A DNA stretch of 64,000 bases from CAVVIH01 sp963748295 (GTDB taxonomy: Bacteria; Acidobacteriota; Vicinamibacteria; Vicinamibacterales; 2-12-FULL-66-21). Under the pieces are notes generated by a model. The model saw only the letters and a list, made by a program, of their open reading frames with translations, did no database searches and was not told the origin of the DNA. Each line of letters begins with the position of its first letter. The stretch's first letter is position 1. This document shows positions 7,576 through 17,328 of the stretch, in pieces. The stretch is taken from NCBI GenBank assembly GCA_963748295.1, contig CAVVIH010000006.1, forward strand, positions 1,116,001 through 1,180,000. Direction: 5' to 3'. The translations under genes were made by a program, and so were the position numbers.

Positions 7576-9165
7576 ATGCACAGTTACCGGCGCGTGAAGC
7601 CGATACTCGCGGTGATGCTTTCCGTAGTGGCCCTGACCGCGGGCGCCGCGCAGACCCTTCCGACCGACCAGCAGATCGACGAGGTCAGGAAGTACATCAA
7701 GACCGGCTGGACCACGCTCAGCCGCTCGGCGCGCGACCTCCCGGCCGCCGCGCCCGATCCGAAGCTGCCCCGGAAGCCGGGCGAGCCGTGGCCGGTTTAC
7801 GTGTCGGCGAAGGAAGATCGCAATCGGCTCGCGCGTGAGCTCGCCGGCGTGCTGACCAAGGCGCAGCTCGCCGACATCGAGCTGCGGACGCTGCCGGGGA
7901 ACCCGCTGTCGGTCAAGGAGCACGGCCTCCTCTACCTCCCGCATCCCTACGTCGTTCCTGGCGGCCGCTTCAACGAGATGTACGGCTGGGACAGCTATTT
8001 CATCCTGGTCGGGCTGCTTCGCGACGGCGAGGTGCAGCTCGCACGGGACATGGTTGAGAACTTCCTCTACGAGATTGACCATTACGGGATGGTGCTCAAT
8101 GCGAATCGCACCTATTTCCTGAGCCGGTCGCAGCCGCCGTTTCTGACCCGCATGATTCTCGGCGTGTTCGCGCAGACGAAGGACCGCGACTGGCTGCAGT
8201 CGACGCTTCCTGCCATCGAGCGCTACTACAGTTTCTGGACGTCGCCGCCGCACCTCATTCCGGAGCTTGGCCTGTCGCGGTATTTCGATCTCGGCAGCGG
8301 CCCCGCTCCCGAGGTCATCAGCGACGAGCGTGATGCCGCCGGCCGCACCCACTACGACCGGGTGCGCGAGTACTACAAGACGCACGAGGTCACCGACTAC
8401 GACATCTCGCTCTACTACGACCGCAAGGCCGACAAGCTCACCGACCTGTTCTACGTCGGCGATCGTTCGATGCGCGAATCGGGTTTCGATCCGTCGAACC
8501 GGTTCGGCCCGTTCGCCGTCGACATCATCCACTACGCGCCCGTCTGCCTGAACTCGCTGCTGTTTCAGATGGAAGCGGACGCGGCGGAGATCTCGTCGGT
8601 GCTCGGCCGCAAGGAGGACGAAGCCCGCTGGCGCGCGCGCGCCCGCGCGAGGCAGGAACGCATCAACAAGACGTTATGGGACGATGCGGCGGGACTGTAT
8701 TTCGATTACAGCTTCCGCGCAAAGCGGCGCCGGCCTTACGAGTTCGCGACGACGTTCTATCCGCTGTGGACGGGAATCGCGACCGGCGAGCAGGCGAAGC
8801 GCGTGCGCGAGAACCTGTCGAAGTTCGAAGCTCCCGGCGGGCTGCTGACGAGCACGCAGGTGAGCGGGAGCCAGTGGGACGCGCCGTTCGGATGGGCGCC
8901 GCTGCAGATGATCGCGGTCGACGGGCTGCGGCGCTACGGCTACGACGAAGACGCGGATCGCCTCGCCGCGAAATTCATCTCGCTGGTGGCGAAGGAATTC
9001 CAGGAGCACGGCACGATCGTCGAGAAGTACGACGTCCGCCGCCGCGAATCCGACGTGGCGTCCGACATCAAGTTCGGCTACTCGGCGAACCAGATCGGAT
9101 TCGGCTGGACGAACGCCGCGTTCCTGGACCTTCTGGCTGGTGTGAGGGAAAAGGTCCCGAGATAA
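7576..9165 (+). CDS. treA: periplasmic trehalase (GH37)
   Basis: A 529-residue enzyme that cleaves trehalose into two glucoses. Both trehalase signatures are present: PGGRFNEMYGWDSY at 128-141 and QWDAPFGWAP near 433-442. A signal peptide spans about residues 1-26 (VKPILAVMLSVVALTAGAAQ), placing it in the periplasm. The start is the ATG at 7576 with GGGAGG 5 bases upstream; the longer frame from 7513 overlaps the divergent gene and is rejected. Its neighbours, a TonB receptor and a debranching-like hydrolase, suggest an alpha-glucoside scavenging locus. Confidence 0.95.
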   Translation: MHSYRRVKPILAVMLSVVALTAGAAQTLPTDQQIDEVRKYIKTGWTTLSRSARDLPAAAPDPKLPRKPGEPWPVYVSAKEDRNRLARELAGVLTKAQLADIELRTLPGNPLSVKEHGLLYLPHPYVVPGGRFNEMYGWDSYFILVGLLRDGEVQLARDMVENFLYEIDHYGMVLNANRTYFLSRSQPPFLTRMILGVFAQTKDRDWLQSTLPAIERYYSFWTSPPHLIPELGLSRYFDLGSGPAPEVISDERDAAGRTHYDRVREYYKTHEVTDYDISLYYDRKADKLTDLFYVGDRSMRESGFDPSNRFGPFAVDIIHYAPVCLNSLLFQMEADAAEISSVLGRKEDEARWRARARARQERINKTLWDDAAGLYFDYSFRAKRRRPYEFATTFYPLWTGIATGEQAKRVRENLSKFEAPGGLLTSTQVSGSQWDAPFGWAPLQMIAVDGLRRYGYDEDADRLAAKFISLVAKEFQEHGTIVEKYDVRRRESDVASDIKFGYSANQIGFGWTNAAFLDLLAGVREKVPR

Positions 9166-9206
9166 CAGCTCCAAAGCCGCGCGTCAGCGCGGCCCGCCGG
9201 AGCGGA

Positions 9207-9290
9207 GCGGGGCGTGGGGGCCCCGCGAGCGACGGCGATGGGGGGTCCGGCGGGGCGAAGCCCCCCGGACCAAAAAAAGACTTCGACCAG
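9207..9290. other. GC-rich hairpin region between convergent genes
   Basis: Between the ends of the trehalase and TonB-receptor genes lie GGGGCC-centred dyads and a hairpin around a CGGGGCGAAGCCCCC core, flanked on the plus strand by a run of A. The A-run is on the wrong side for a classical terminator of either gene. It may still slow both convergent transcripts. Confidence 0.4.
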
Positions 9291-9305
9291 ATAGCGGCGC
9301 CCCTT

Positions 9306-12300
9306 TTAGAACCTGAACTTCACCGCGAACTGGAAGTTGCGCTGCGGGTCGGTGTTGCCGAACGCCGTGGAGTTGATTCGACCTGCATCGGAGTTGTTGT
9401 TCCCGGGCACCCCGACCTCCGAGTTGGGGTTCCCGAGGTTCACGTGGTTGAACAGGTTGACGGCCTCGATCCGCACTTCCAGCACTCTGTCGGTCGCGAA
9501 CGTGAAGTGTTTGAATATCGACGCATCAGTCCGCCAATACCCGGGACCGCGAAGCGAGTTGCGCTCCATGTTGCCGAACGTCCCGCGCGCCGGCCGGCCA
9601 AACGCGCTGCCGGGCGACCCAATCGGCGTGGCATTGAACCATTGCGTTCTGGTCTCGGGACCTTCCGGATCGCCGATGAGATCGACCCGGTTCGGTCCGG
9701 TATCACGATCCGCGCCGGCGTCACGGTAGGTTACGTCGAACGGCAGGCCGCTCTGCATGAAGTGGTTGGCGTTGAGCTGCCACCCGCCCAGAAAGATTTC
9801 CGCGATCGGTCCGATGTTGGACAGGTAGCGGCGCTCGCGGCCGAATGGAAGCTCGGCCACGATCGAAAGGACGAAGTTGTGGGTCCGGTCCCAGCCCGCC
9901 GGACCGTAGTTCAGGTCGCTGTCGTACAGACCCTGATGCTCCGGCAGGTCGGTCTCGAAATAGCCGCCATCGTGCTGGAGAGCGCGCTGCAGCGTGTAGT
10001 TCGCCTTCAGCGAGTAGCCACCTGAGAACTGCCGGTTGAACTTCACCTGCAGGGAGTCGTACAGGTTCGTCGCACAGTTGCAGAAGTAGTCGATGCCCTG
10101 CGTCCACCCGAACCGGTTGAAGAACGGCTGGCGCTGGTTGAACGGCACACCCTGGAGATACCCGTTGAGCGTCGCCTGGTTGATGTTGACGCCCGGGCCA
10201 TCGCCCGCGAACACGTCCCGGCCGCGATTGCCGACGTAGCCGGCCTCGATTGACATCGTGCTGCTGAGCTGCCGCTGAACGGTGATATTGAACGCATCGA
10301 CCGTGGGCGGGCGCTGCTGCGTCGGGAGCGCGCGAGCGAACACGCCGTTTGGAAGCGGGAACCGGCCGGTCGGCGAGTTGAGAAGGATCGGCGCGGGAGC
10401 AGGCTGAGAGAAATTGAACACCGCATCGAAATCCGGCCTGGTGCCCGACAGGTCCTGCACCGAGAGCACCGGCAGGTTCTGCGTGACGCTGTGGCCGAAC
10501 AGCGATCCGAAGACGCCGATGTCGAAGCTGCGTCCGAAGCCGCCGCGGATCACGGTGCGGTCGTCGATCTGATATGCGGCGCCGACGCGCGGCGCCCAGT
10601 TCAGCTTGTTTTCGACGTTGCCGCTCAAGTCGGTGTCGCCGACGCCCACCACCGCGATTTCGCCTGTCGTCAGATCGAGGTAGCCGGCGTTGCCCACTTC
10701 GTTGATCGTCTGCGGGTTGATGACGTCGAGTCGCAGGCCGTAGTTGAGCGTCAGCTTGCCGGTCGCACGCCACGTGTCCTGCACATAGTAGAAGTGCCGC
10801 CACTGCCGCTCGGCGGCGTCAGTCTGCTCGCTGAAGTATCGGCGGATCTTCGTGACATCGCCGATGAGGAACGTCGCCAGGCCGAGGCCGCCGGTGCCAT
10901 TGAGCGAGGTGCGGTTGTGATGGAACGTCAACTCGCCGGAACGATGCGCGTCGCTCGGTACCCGCAGGTTCCACGCGCGCCGCACGTCGATACCGAACTT
11001 GATGCTGTGGTTGCCCTGCAGCTTCGTGAGGTTACCGACAAACTGCAATTGCTTTTCGTTCTGGTCGAGCGGGCAATTACAACGGTTCACGCCGAGGCCC
11101 GAGCCGAACTCGAAGGCGCCGGGCTCGGTCGAGCCGTCGCCGCCGATGAACCCGGCCGGCAGCCCTGACGTGAAGGTCTCGTCCAGGTTCAATCCGAAGA
11201 TCCCGGCATCGCTCGCGGGAGTCGTGCCGAAATCGAACGGCAGCACGTTGACCTTGTACCTGAAGAAGCCGACACGGAAGTCCGCGAGCAGCGTCGGCGA
11301 GAAGATGTAGTCGAGCCCCGTCGACAAGCTCTGGTTGATGACATCCGACACGCCGCCAAGGCTGACCAGCTCCGCGCCGCCACCTTGCCCAAACGACGTC
11401 GGACCGTCACGCAGGAAATCGCCCAGGCTGAACCGTCCGAAGACATTCACATTGTCCGCGGGCCGGCCGTCGACGCGGGCGTTGAACGAGTTCTCCTCGA
11501 ACGTCTCCGAGCCCGACGCGACGTAATTGTCGCGGGTCCCACCATCGCGGCCAGGCGCGTTCGGCTCCGGAATGAGGTCGAGGAGCCGCTGGGCCTCCGG
11601 CGAGAGCCTGCCGGACGGGATGACGTTGCCCGAGAACTGCTGCCCGTTCTGCGGGTCGTAGATGTTGACCCCGTAAGCGCTCAGATCGCCGTTCCGCGCC
11701 GCGAGCGTGGGAACCGTGAGCAGCTTCGAGCCTCCCTGCGTAGCCCTGGTGCCCTGATAGTCGCCAAAGAAGAACCATCTGTTTTGCGCAAGTGGACCAC
11801 CGACGGATCCACCGAACTGGTTGCGCTTCGTCTCGGGCAGCAGCCGGCCCGTCAGCGGATCCGCCTGGAACTGCGTGAACGGATTCCGGGACTGGAACTT
11901 GTCGCTCTGGAAGAACTCGAACACGCTCCCACGGTACTGGTTCGTGCCCGACCGCGTCTGCACTGAAACGACGCCGGCGGTCGCTTGGCCGAATTCCGCG
12001 TCGTAGTTCTGTGACGTAATCTTCGTCTCGCCAATCGACTCGAGCGTCGGATTGATGACGATGATGCCGAGAATCGGGTCGCGGTTGTCCGTCCCGTCGA
12101 GCTGATAGCCAGTCCCGCTGAAGTGCTGCCCGTTCACCATCGTCTGCGTCGAGCCTTGCGGGTTTTCGCTGGCCGCGTGCTGCCACTGGAGTTGCTGCGT
12201 GCCCGGCGTCAGCAGAATGAACTTGGTGAAGTTGCGATCGATGACCGGCAGGTCAGTGATCTGCTTGGAATCGAAATGCGTGGAGACATCCGCCCGATCG

Positions 12301-12725
12301 GTCTTGAGCAGCGGCGATCCACCGGTCACGTCGATCGACTCGGTGACGTCTCCCAGCTGGAGATCGAAATTCACCGGCGTCTGCGTATCGACATTCACCC
12401 GCACCTCGCGCACAATCGCAATCTTGAAGCTGGGCATTTCGGCCTTGACTTCGTAGGTGCCCGGCAGCAGCCGCTCCTTCACGTAGAAGCCGGATTCATT
12501 CGTGACGACGCTGTCCACCGTCTTCCGTTCGACACTGGTGATCGTGATGGTCGCACCCGGAAGAATTGCGCCGGAAGCATCCTTGATGATGCCGCCGATG
12601 CTGCCGTACACGGCCTGCGCGATCGCGACCGAAGCACAAACAGACCAGACGAGGAGGAAGGCAAGCGCGACTACCACGCCGTGCTGCCGAGACAACCCGT
12701 TGAACGCCCTACCGTGGCCGATCAT
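9306..12725 (-). CDS. TonB-dependent receptor, Oar-like
   Basis: A 1139-residue outer-membrane protein. The signal peptide covers residues ~1-37 (VVVALAFLLVWSVCASVAIAQA). A carboxypeptidase-regulatory-like beta domain follows at ~38-120 (YGSIGGIIKDASGAILPGATITI, NESGFYVKERLLPGTYEV). A plug domain is seen at ~140-260 (DLPVIDRNF, YQLDGTDNRDP), then a large beta-barrel ending in Phe (FAVKFRF), as outer-membrane proteins do. This architecture is strongly expanded in Acidobacteriota and is thought to import glycans or other large substrates. It is divergent from the debranching-like hydrolase and convergent with trehalase, which suggests but does not prove an alpha-glucan or trehalose-related ligand. 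The 151-base upstream gap holds duplicated operator-like repeats. Confidence 0.93.
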   Translation of the reverse strand: MIGHGRAFNGLSRQHGVVVALAFLLVWSVCASVAIAQAVYGSIGGIIKDASGAILPGATITITSVERKTVDSVVTNESGFYVKERLLPGTYEVKAEMPSFKIAIVREVRVNVDTQTPVNFDLQLGDVTESIDVTGGSPLLKTDRADVSTHFDSKQITDLPVIDRNFTKFILLTPGTQQLQWQHAASENPQGSTQTMVNGQHFSGTGYQLDGTDNRDPILGIIVINPTLESIGETKITSQNYDAEFGQATAGVVSVQTRSGTNQYRGSVFEFFQSDKFQSRNPFTQFQADPLTGRLLPETKRNQFGGSVGGPLAQNRWFFFGDYQGTRATQGGSKLLTVPTLAARNGDLSAYGVNIYDPQNGQQFSGNVIPSGRLSPEAQRLLDLIPEPNAPGRDGGTRDNYVASGSETFEENSFNARVDGRPADNVNVFGRFSLGDFLRDGPTSFGQGGGAELVSLGGVSDVINQSLSTGLDYIFSPTLLADFRVGFFRYKVNVLPFDFGTTPASDAGIFGLNLDETFTSGLPAGFIGGDGSTEPGAFEFGSGLGVNRCNCPLDQNEKQLQFVGNLTKLQGNHSIKFGIDVRRAWNLRVPSDAHRSGELTFHHNRTSLNGTGGLGLATFLIGDVTKIRRYFSEQTDAAERQWRHFYYVQDTWRATGKLTLNYGLRLDVINPQTINEVGNAGYLDLTTGEIAVVGVGDTDLSGNVENKLNWAPRVGAAYQIDDRTVIRGGFGRSFDIGVFGSLFGHSVTQNLPVLSVQDLSGTRPDFDAVFNFSQPAPAPILLNSPTGRFPLPNGVFARALPTQQRPPTVDAFNITVQRQLSSTMSIEAGYVGNRGRDVFAGDGPGVNINQATLNGYLQGVPFNQRQPFFNRFGWTQGIDYFCNCATNLYDSLQVKFNRQFSGGYSLKANYTLQRALQHDGGYFETDLPEHQGLYDSDLNYGPAGWDRTHNFVLSIVAELPFGRERRYLSNIGPIAEIFLGGWQLNANHFMQSGLPFDVTYRDAGADRDTGPNRVDLIGDPEGPETRTQWFNATPIGSPGSAFGRPARGTFGNMERNSLRGPGYWRTDASIFKHFTFATDRVLEVRIEAVNLFNHVNLGNPNSEVGVPGNNNSDAGRINSTAFGNTDPQRNFQFAVKFRF

Positions 12726-12794
12726 GGGACTCCTCCTTCGAGACGTGTGTGCGTCGATCGAATCGTTAATTCATGCGTGCGTTAAAAAACTCGG

Positions 12795-12855
12795 AACCAG
12801 TCAAGCGCTCTAGAAATCTAGGTCCGTTGTTGTAACCAGGTCAAGACAATTAGAA
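12795..12855. promoter_or_regulatory. duplicated operator-like repeat between divergent genes
   Basis: Two imperfect direct repeats of the form AACCAG-(G)-TCAAG-N5-TAGAA start at 12795 and 12834, 39 bases apart (nearly four helical turns). The first overlaps a palindrome, CTAGAAATCTAG, at 12810-12821. They lie between the divergent TonB-receptor and debranching-like genes. Spacing and repetition suggest a regulator-binding region controlling both; no regulator gene is adjacent. Confidence 0.5.
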
Positions 12856-12876
12856 CGTTTTAATAAAGGGTTTGTG

Positions 12877-15564
12877 ATGAGTAAGCTCATCCTTGCTACG
12901 CTCGCCGTGCTCAGCGTTATACCGATCGCGATAGAGCATCAGGACGGTACCGCGGGCTCCATGAAGGACGTGAAGAAAGTTCCCCTCGCTTCGAGTGGGC
13001 TGTCGCTCGAGCGGCGGACTCATCCGGGTGCGTTCTTCGACGTCGCCGGCCGTCGCGCGGCAGTGTTCGGATACGAGCACAGAGGATTCGAAGCGTGGAT
13101 CTATCCCCTCAAGGTCCTCGAAGACTTCCGGTTGTCGTTCTCGCTGGAGGGATACCCTCTGGCAGTTCCAGCCGAAGACCTGCTCGCCAGCATCGAGGCG
13201 CGTCCTGAAGCGACGATCCTCACCTACAGCCACGCGGCTTTCAGCGTTCGTCAGATCCTCTTCGTCCCGGTCGATCAGCCGGCGATCGTCATGCTGCTCG
13301 ACGTGCGGACGACGTTGCCGATGCGTCTCACTGCTTCCTTCCGCCCACGGCTGAGGCTGATGTGGCCGGCGGGCCTCATGACGCCATTCGTGTCGTGGAA
13401 CGAGAAGAGTGGTGTCTACACGATCGGCGAAGAGAGCCGGCGATTCGCCGGCGTGATTGGATCGCCCGGCGCGCGCGATCTGTCGCTGATGCCATATCAG
13501 GAGGAACCGCGCGACGTACCGGTCAGCTTTGCGATCGACGTCCCCATGGCGCTGGCGGACAGCAGCTTCATCCCGATCGTCATCGCCGGCAGCGTGAAGG
13601 GCGCCGAAGACGCCACAGCGACCTATGAAAAGGCTCTTGGCGCAGCAACCGACGCATACGCGACGACAGTCGCGCACTATCGAAACGTCGCTGAACGAAC
13701 CGCGCGGGTGAGCACGCCGGTCGGTCAGCTCGATACGGCCTTTGCCTGGGCGAAGGTCGGGATCGACAAGGGCGTGGTGACGAACCCGATGCTTGGCACC
13801 GGTCTCGTTGCCGGGTATCGCACGTCAGGAGAAAGCGAGCGGCCGGGGTTCGCGTGGTTCTTCGGACGCGACTCGCTGTGGACGTCGCTGGCCTCGACCT
13901 CGATTGGCGACTTCGCCACCGTGCGCAGCGCGCTCGAGTTCCTCGAGAAGTTCCAGCGTGACGATGGGAAGATCCCGCATGAGATCTCACAGAGCGCGTC
14001 ACTGATTCCGTGGTTCACCGACTATCCGTACGCGTGGGCCAGCGCCGATGCGACACCGCTCTACGTGATTGCGCACGCGGACTACTGGCGCGCGAACGGA
14101 GACGTCGCTTTTCTGAAGGCGCACTGGAACTCGATTCTGAAGGCCTATCGCTTCAGCGCGGCGACGGATACCGATGGCAATTCGCTGATCGAGAACACCA
14201 GCGCGGGCCATGGATGGGTCGAGGGCGGCGCGCTCTACCCCGCGCACGAAGAAATCTACATGCAGGGTTTGTGGGTCGAGGCGCTCCGGGGCCTCGGCGA
14301 GCTCGCGGAGGTGATGAACGATCAGGCGCTCGCGTCGAGCGTGCGATCGACGGCCAGCCGCGTGCAGGAGGCGGTCGAGCGCGTCTACTGGCTCGAGGAT
14401 CGTGGCTTCTATGCGTTTGCGACAGCACAACCGCGCAAGACCGCGGCAACCGCAGAACCCGGACCACATCGTGAGGCCCGCCAGAAGCGGCTGAACGCGC
14501 TGGCGGCGGCGCGCTTGGTTGACGAGGACACCGTTCTGCCGGCCGTGCCGCTATGGTGGCGCACGCTGGACGAGCGCCGGGCGCAGCTCGAAATCGATCG
14601 GCTTGGCAGCGGCGCGCTGGCGACCGACTGGGGCACGAGGCTGCTGTCGAACCGGAGCGAGCTGTACGACCCGCTCTCGTATCACTACGGGTCGGTGTGG
14701 CCGCTCTTCACCGGCTGGGTCTCGATGGCCGCTTATCGGCACGGACGTCCGCACGTCGGCTATCAGGCGCTGATGGCGAACGCGCTGCTCACCTACAGCG
14801 GCGCGCTCGGCTACGTCACGGAGTTGTTGTCCGGCGACTTCAACGCCGCGTTCGGACGATCGTCGCATCATCAGATCTGGTCCGAGGCGATGGTGGTGAC
14901 GCCGCTCATTCGCGGGCTGTTCGGCGTGAGCGTCGCGAAGGCGGGAACGACCCTCGAGTTCGCGCCGCAGCTGCCGGCGGACTGGGACCGTGCGTCGCTC
15001 GCGAACGTCCCGGCGGGCGGCGGCCGCTACGACCTGAGCCTCGAACGGAGCCGCGGCCGGATGACCATCACGGTTCAGCGGCAGACGGGCTCGAGCGGAG
15101 CTGCGCTGCGCGAGCTCGTCATCGCGCCGGCGTTTCCGCTCGACGCCACCGTGCAGGCGGTGACTGTCGACGGGCGCGCGGCGCGATTCGAAATGATTCG
15201 CCGGGGCGACGTGCAGCACGCCCGCGTTGTCGTAGCGACGCCGGCTGCGGTCGTCAAGATGGCGGTCCAGTACCTTGAAGGCAGCGATGTGTTCGCGGCG
15301 CCGGTCGCCCCGGCGCCGGGCGCCGAGAACAGCGGCCTCAGGGTTCTCAGGTCGACTGCCGATCGCGGCGCGCTGCGGCTGCTGCTCGAGGGGCGCGGCG
15401 GTCGCCGATACACGCTGTTCGTGCGCACACCACATCGTCTTGGGTCGGCGGCTGCCGTGTCGATCAAGGAACCGCGTGGATCGGACGCTCAGATCGAGGT
15501 CGCGTTCGAGGGAGCGGAGACGGACTACGTGCGTCGGGAGGTGGTGCTGCCGTTAATTAGATGA
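12877..15564 (+). CDS. secreted glycogen-debranching-like glycoside hydrolase
   Basis: An 895-residue protein. A short hydrophobic leader (LILATLAVLSVIPIAI) suggests export. The N-terminal ~240 residues look like a beta-rich domain; residues ~270-680 form an (alpha/alpha)6 barrel with GFAWFFGRDSLWTS near 323, the hallmark of amylo-alpha-1,6-glucosidase and related glucoamylase-like enzymes, and further barrel motifs (SAGHGWVEGG, YDPLSYHYGSVWP). A beta domain closes the protein. The start is the ATG at 12877 with AAAGGG 6 bases upstream; the GTG just before it is too close. It probably trims alpha-glucans outside the cytoplasm; the exact linkage is uncertain. Confidence 0.82.
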   Translation: MSKLILATLAVLSVIPIAIEHQDGTAGSMKDVKKVPLASSGLSLERRTHPGAFFDVAGRRAAVFGYEHRGFEAWIYPLKVLEDFRLSFSLEGYPLAVPAEDLLASIEARPEATILTYSHAAFSVRQILFVPVDQPAIVMLLDVRTTLPMRLTASFRPRLRLMWPAGLMTPFVSWNEKSGVYTIGEESRRFAGVIGSPGARDLSLMPYQEEPRDVPVSFAIDVPMALADSSFIPIVIAGSVKGAEDATATYEKALGAATDAYATTVAHYRNVAERTARVSTPVGQLDTAFAWAKVGIDKGVVTNPMLGTGLVAGYRTSGESERPGFAWFFGRDSLWTSLASTSIGDFATVRSALEFLEKFQRDDGKIPHEISQSASLIPWFTDYPYAWASADATPLYVIAHADYWRANGDVAFLKAHWNSILKAYRFSAATDTDGNSLIENTSAGHGWVEGGALYPAHEEIYMQGLWVEALRGLGELAEVMNDQALASSVRSTASRVQEAVERVYWLEDRGFYAFATAQPRKTAATAEPGPHREARQKRLNALAAARLVDEDTVLPAVPLWWRTLDERRAQLEIDRLGSGALATDWGTRLLSNRSELYDPLSYHYGSVWPLFTGWVSMAAYRHGRPHVGYQALMANALLTYSGALGYVTELLSGDFNAAFGRSSHHQIWSEAMVVTPLIRGLFGVSVAKAGTTLEFAPQLPADWDRASLANVPAGGGRYDLSLERSRGRMTITVQRQTGSSGAALRELVIAPAFPLDATVQAVTVDGRAARFEMIRRGDVQHARVVVATPAAVVKMAVQYLEGSDVFAAPVAPAPGAENSGLRVLRSTADRGALRLLLEGRGGRRYTLFVRTPHRLGSAAAVSIKEPRGSDAQIEVAFEGAETDYVRREVVLPLIR

Positions 15565-15585
15565 CGGCCCGGTCTGAAGGCTAGG

Positions 15586-15603
15586 GCAGGCCTAAAGGCC
15601 TGC
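15586..15603. repeat. dispersed 18-bp palindrome, copy 3
   Basis: GCAGGCCT-AA-AGGCCTGC, the opposite orientation of the copies at 16-33 and 4653-4670. It sits exactly between the convergent ends of the debranching-like and CRTAC1 genes, where it could act as a bidirectional transcription end. Confidence 0.7.
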
Positions 15604-15618
15604 CTTCGTGAGCTCGTC

Positions 15619-17328
15619 CTACTTCTCTTCCGCAATCTTCACCACCCGCCGGCCTTCGACGTCTTTCACCCGCTGCACCTGCCCGCTCGGCCAGCGCACC
15701 TCGATCTCGTCGGCGCGTGAACGCGAGCCGAGCCCGAAGTGCACGCGCAGGTCGTCGTGCGAGTAGTAGCTCGACTGGCTGAGCACGGCGCGGGCCTGGC
15801 GGACGCCTCCGGCCGTTACGATCACCGTCGCGCCGACACCAGAACGGTTGGACGTACGGCCTTCGAGCTGCACCTGAATCCAGCCGTTGCCGCCCGCGTA
15901 GCCGTTCCGCAGCAGCGACGGCGGCTCGTTCATGTTCATGATGACGACGTCGATGTCGCCGTCGTTGTCGAGATCGCCGAAAGCGGCGCCACGGCTCGAG
16001 TGCGGGGTGGTCGCGCCGCTCCCGCTCGCCGCGGTCACTTCCTCGAATCGCGCGCCGCCGGCGTTGCGAAAGACAATGCGCGGACCGCGATGCGGATACC
16101 GCTCGAGCAGCTGCTCGATTTCCGGATACACGTTGCCGGTCACATACATCAGGTCGGCGAACCCGTCGTTGTCGAAGTCCGAGAGCCCCGCGCCCCACTC
16201 CACATACCGGTTCTGCACGTTCAGGCCCGCTGCCGTCGCCGCGTCTTCGAAGAGGCCCTTGCCGAGATTGCGATACAGCGACGGGATGTCGTCCGCGAAG
16301 TGCGTCTTGACCATGTCGAGCAGGCCGTCGTTGTTGTAATCGCCGGCGGCGACGCCCATGCCGGCCTGCGGGCTGCCGTCCTCGTTGAACGCGGTCCCGG
16401 TTTCGACCGCGACGTCGGTGAACGTGCCGTCCTTGTTGTTGCGATAGAGGATCGCCGCGGTCGAATCGCACGCGACGTAGATGTCCGTCCAACCGTCACC
16501 GGTCAGGTCGGCCGCGGCGGCGGTCATCGGGTACCGGCCGGTGACGCGAGCCACGCCGGACCGCTCGGAGACATCGGCGAATCGTCCGTTGCCGGTGTTG
16601 CGGTAGAGGAGGTTCGTATCGGTTGGAAGACCTTTAGGACCGCAGTTGACCGGAATGCCCTTCCACGTGCAGTTCGCGCCCTGGCCGGGTTCCGGCGCGG
16701 TTTGCAGATCGAAGCGCAGGTAGTTGGCAACGAACAGGTCCAGCAGCCCGTCGCGATCGACGTCGATGAAGGAGCAGCCGGACCCCCAGCGCACGCCGTC
16801 CGCGGCGAGGCCTGCCTCCTTCGTCGTGTCGGCAAACGTACCGTCGCCGCGGTTGCGATAGAGAACGTTGCTGCCGAAGGAGGTCACGTAAAGATCGGTC
16901 CACCCGTCGTTGTCGTAATCGCCGGCGCACACGCCGGAGGCCCAGCCGGTGCGCCGGAGGCCGGCCCGCCCGGTGATGTCCTCGAACGTGCCGTTGCGGC
17001 GGTTGCGATAGAGCCGGTTCGTCGGCGCGTCGGCGTCCTTGTATTCCGCGTCCCGGCGCGCGCCTTCCTGAAGCCGCGTGCCGCTCAACAGCAGCACGTC
17101 GAGCCAGCCGTCGCGATCGACGTCGACGAGCGCGACGCCCGATCCGTTGGTTTCGATGATGAATCGCTTGCGATCCACACCGCCGTAGGGCGTGGAATGC
17201 GTGAGCCCCGCTTCGCCGGCGATGTCGGTGAACGTCACCGGCCAGGCCGGGGCGGCGGCGTCCTGCGAATCGAATTGAAGTACAGAGACGGCGAGGACGA
17301 GAACCGCCGCGGCCGCCGCGCGCATCAA
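15619..17328 (-). CDS. secreted CRTAC1-family protein, FG-GAP repeats and ASPIC/UnbV domain (second copy)
   Basis: A 569-residue exported protein (signal peptide ~1-25). Residues ~30-480 carry repeated calcium-binding FG-GAP/VCBS motifs such as DVDRDGWLDV, DYDNDGWTDLYV, DVDRDGLLDLFV and DLDNDGDIDVV, which predict a seven-bladed propeller. The C-terminal ~90 residues are the ASPIC/UnbV domain (RSGVGATVIVTAGG, SQSSYYSHDDLRVHFGLG). The family is common in Acidobacteriota and Planctomycetes, and its molecular role is not established. Its ATG overlaps the stop of the upstream TPR gene by 4 bases. It is similar in plan to the protein at 18335-20068. Confidence 0.88.
   Translation of the reverse strand: MMRAAAAAVLVLAVSVLQFDSQDAAAPAWPVTFTDIAGEAGLTHSTPYGGVDRKRFIIETNGSGVALVDVDRDGWLDVLLLSGTRLQEGARRDAEYKDADAPTNRLYRNRRNGTFEDITGRAGLRRTGWASGVCAGDYDNDGWTDLYVTSFGSNVLYRNRGDGTFADTTKEAGLAADGVRWGSGCSFIDVDRDGLLDLFVANYLRFDLQTAPEPGQGANCTWKGIPVNCGPKGLPTDTNLLYRNTGNGRFADVSERSGVARVTGRYPMTAAAADLTGDGWTDIYVACDSTAAILYRNNKDGTFTDVAVETGTAFNEDGSPQAGMGVAAGDYNNDGLLDMVKTHFADDIPSLYRNLGKGLFEDAATAAGLNVQNRYVEWGAGLSDFDNDGFADLMYVTGNVYPEIEQLLERYPHRGPRIVFRNAGGARFEEVTAASGSGATTPHSSRGAAFGDLDNDGDIDVVIMNMNEPPSLLRNGYAGGNGWIQVQLEGRTSNRSGVGATVIVTAGGVRQARAVLSQSSYYSHDDLRVHFGLGSRSRADEIEVRWPSGQVQRVKDVEGRRVVKIAEEK

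Noticed and set aside
9240..9290. Rho-independent terminator after trehalase.
   Set aside because: The hairpin is followed by A, not T, on the relevant strand; for the opposite gene the T-run comes before the stem.
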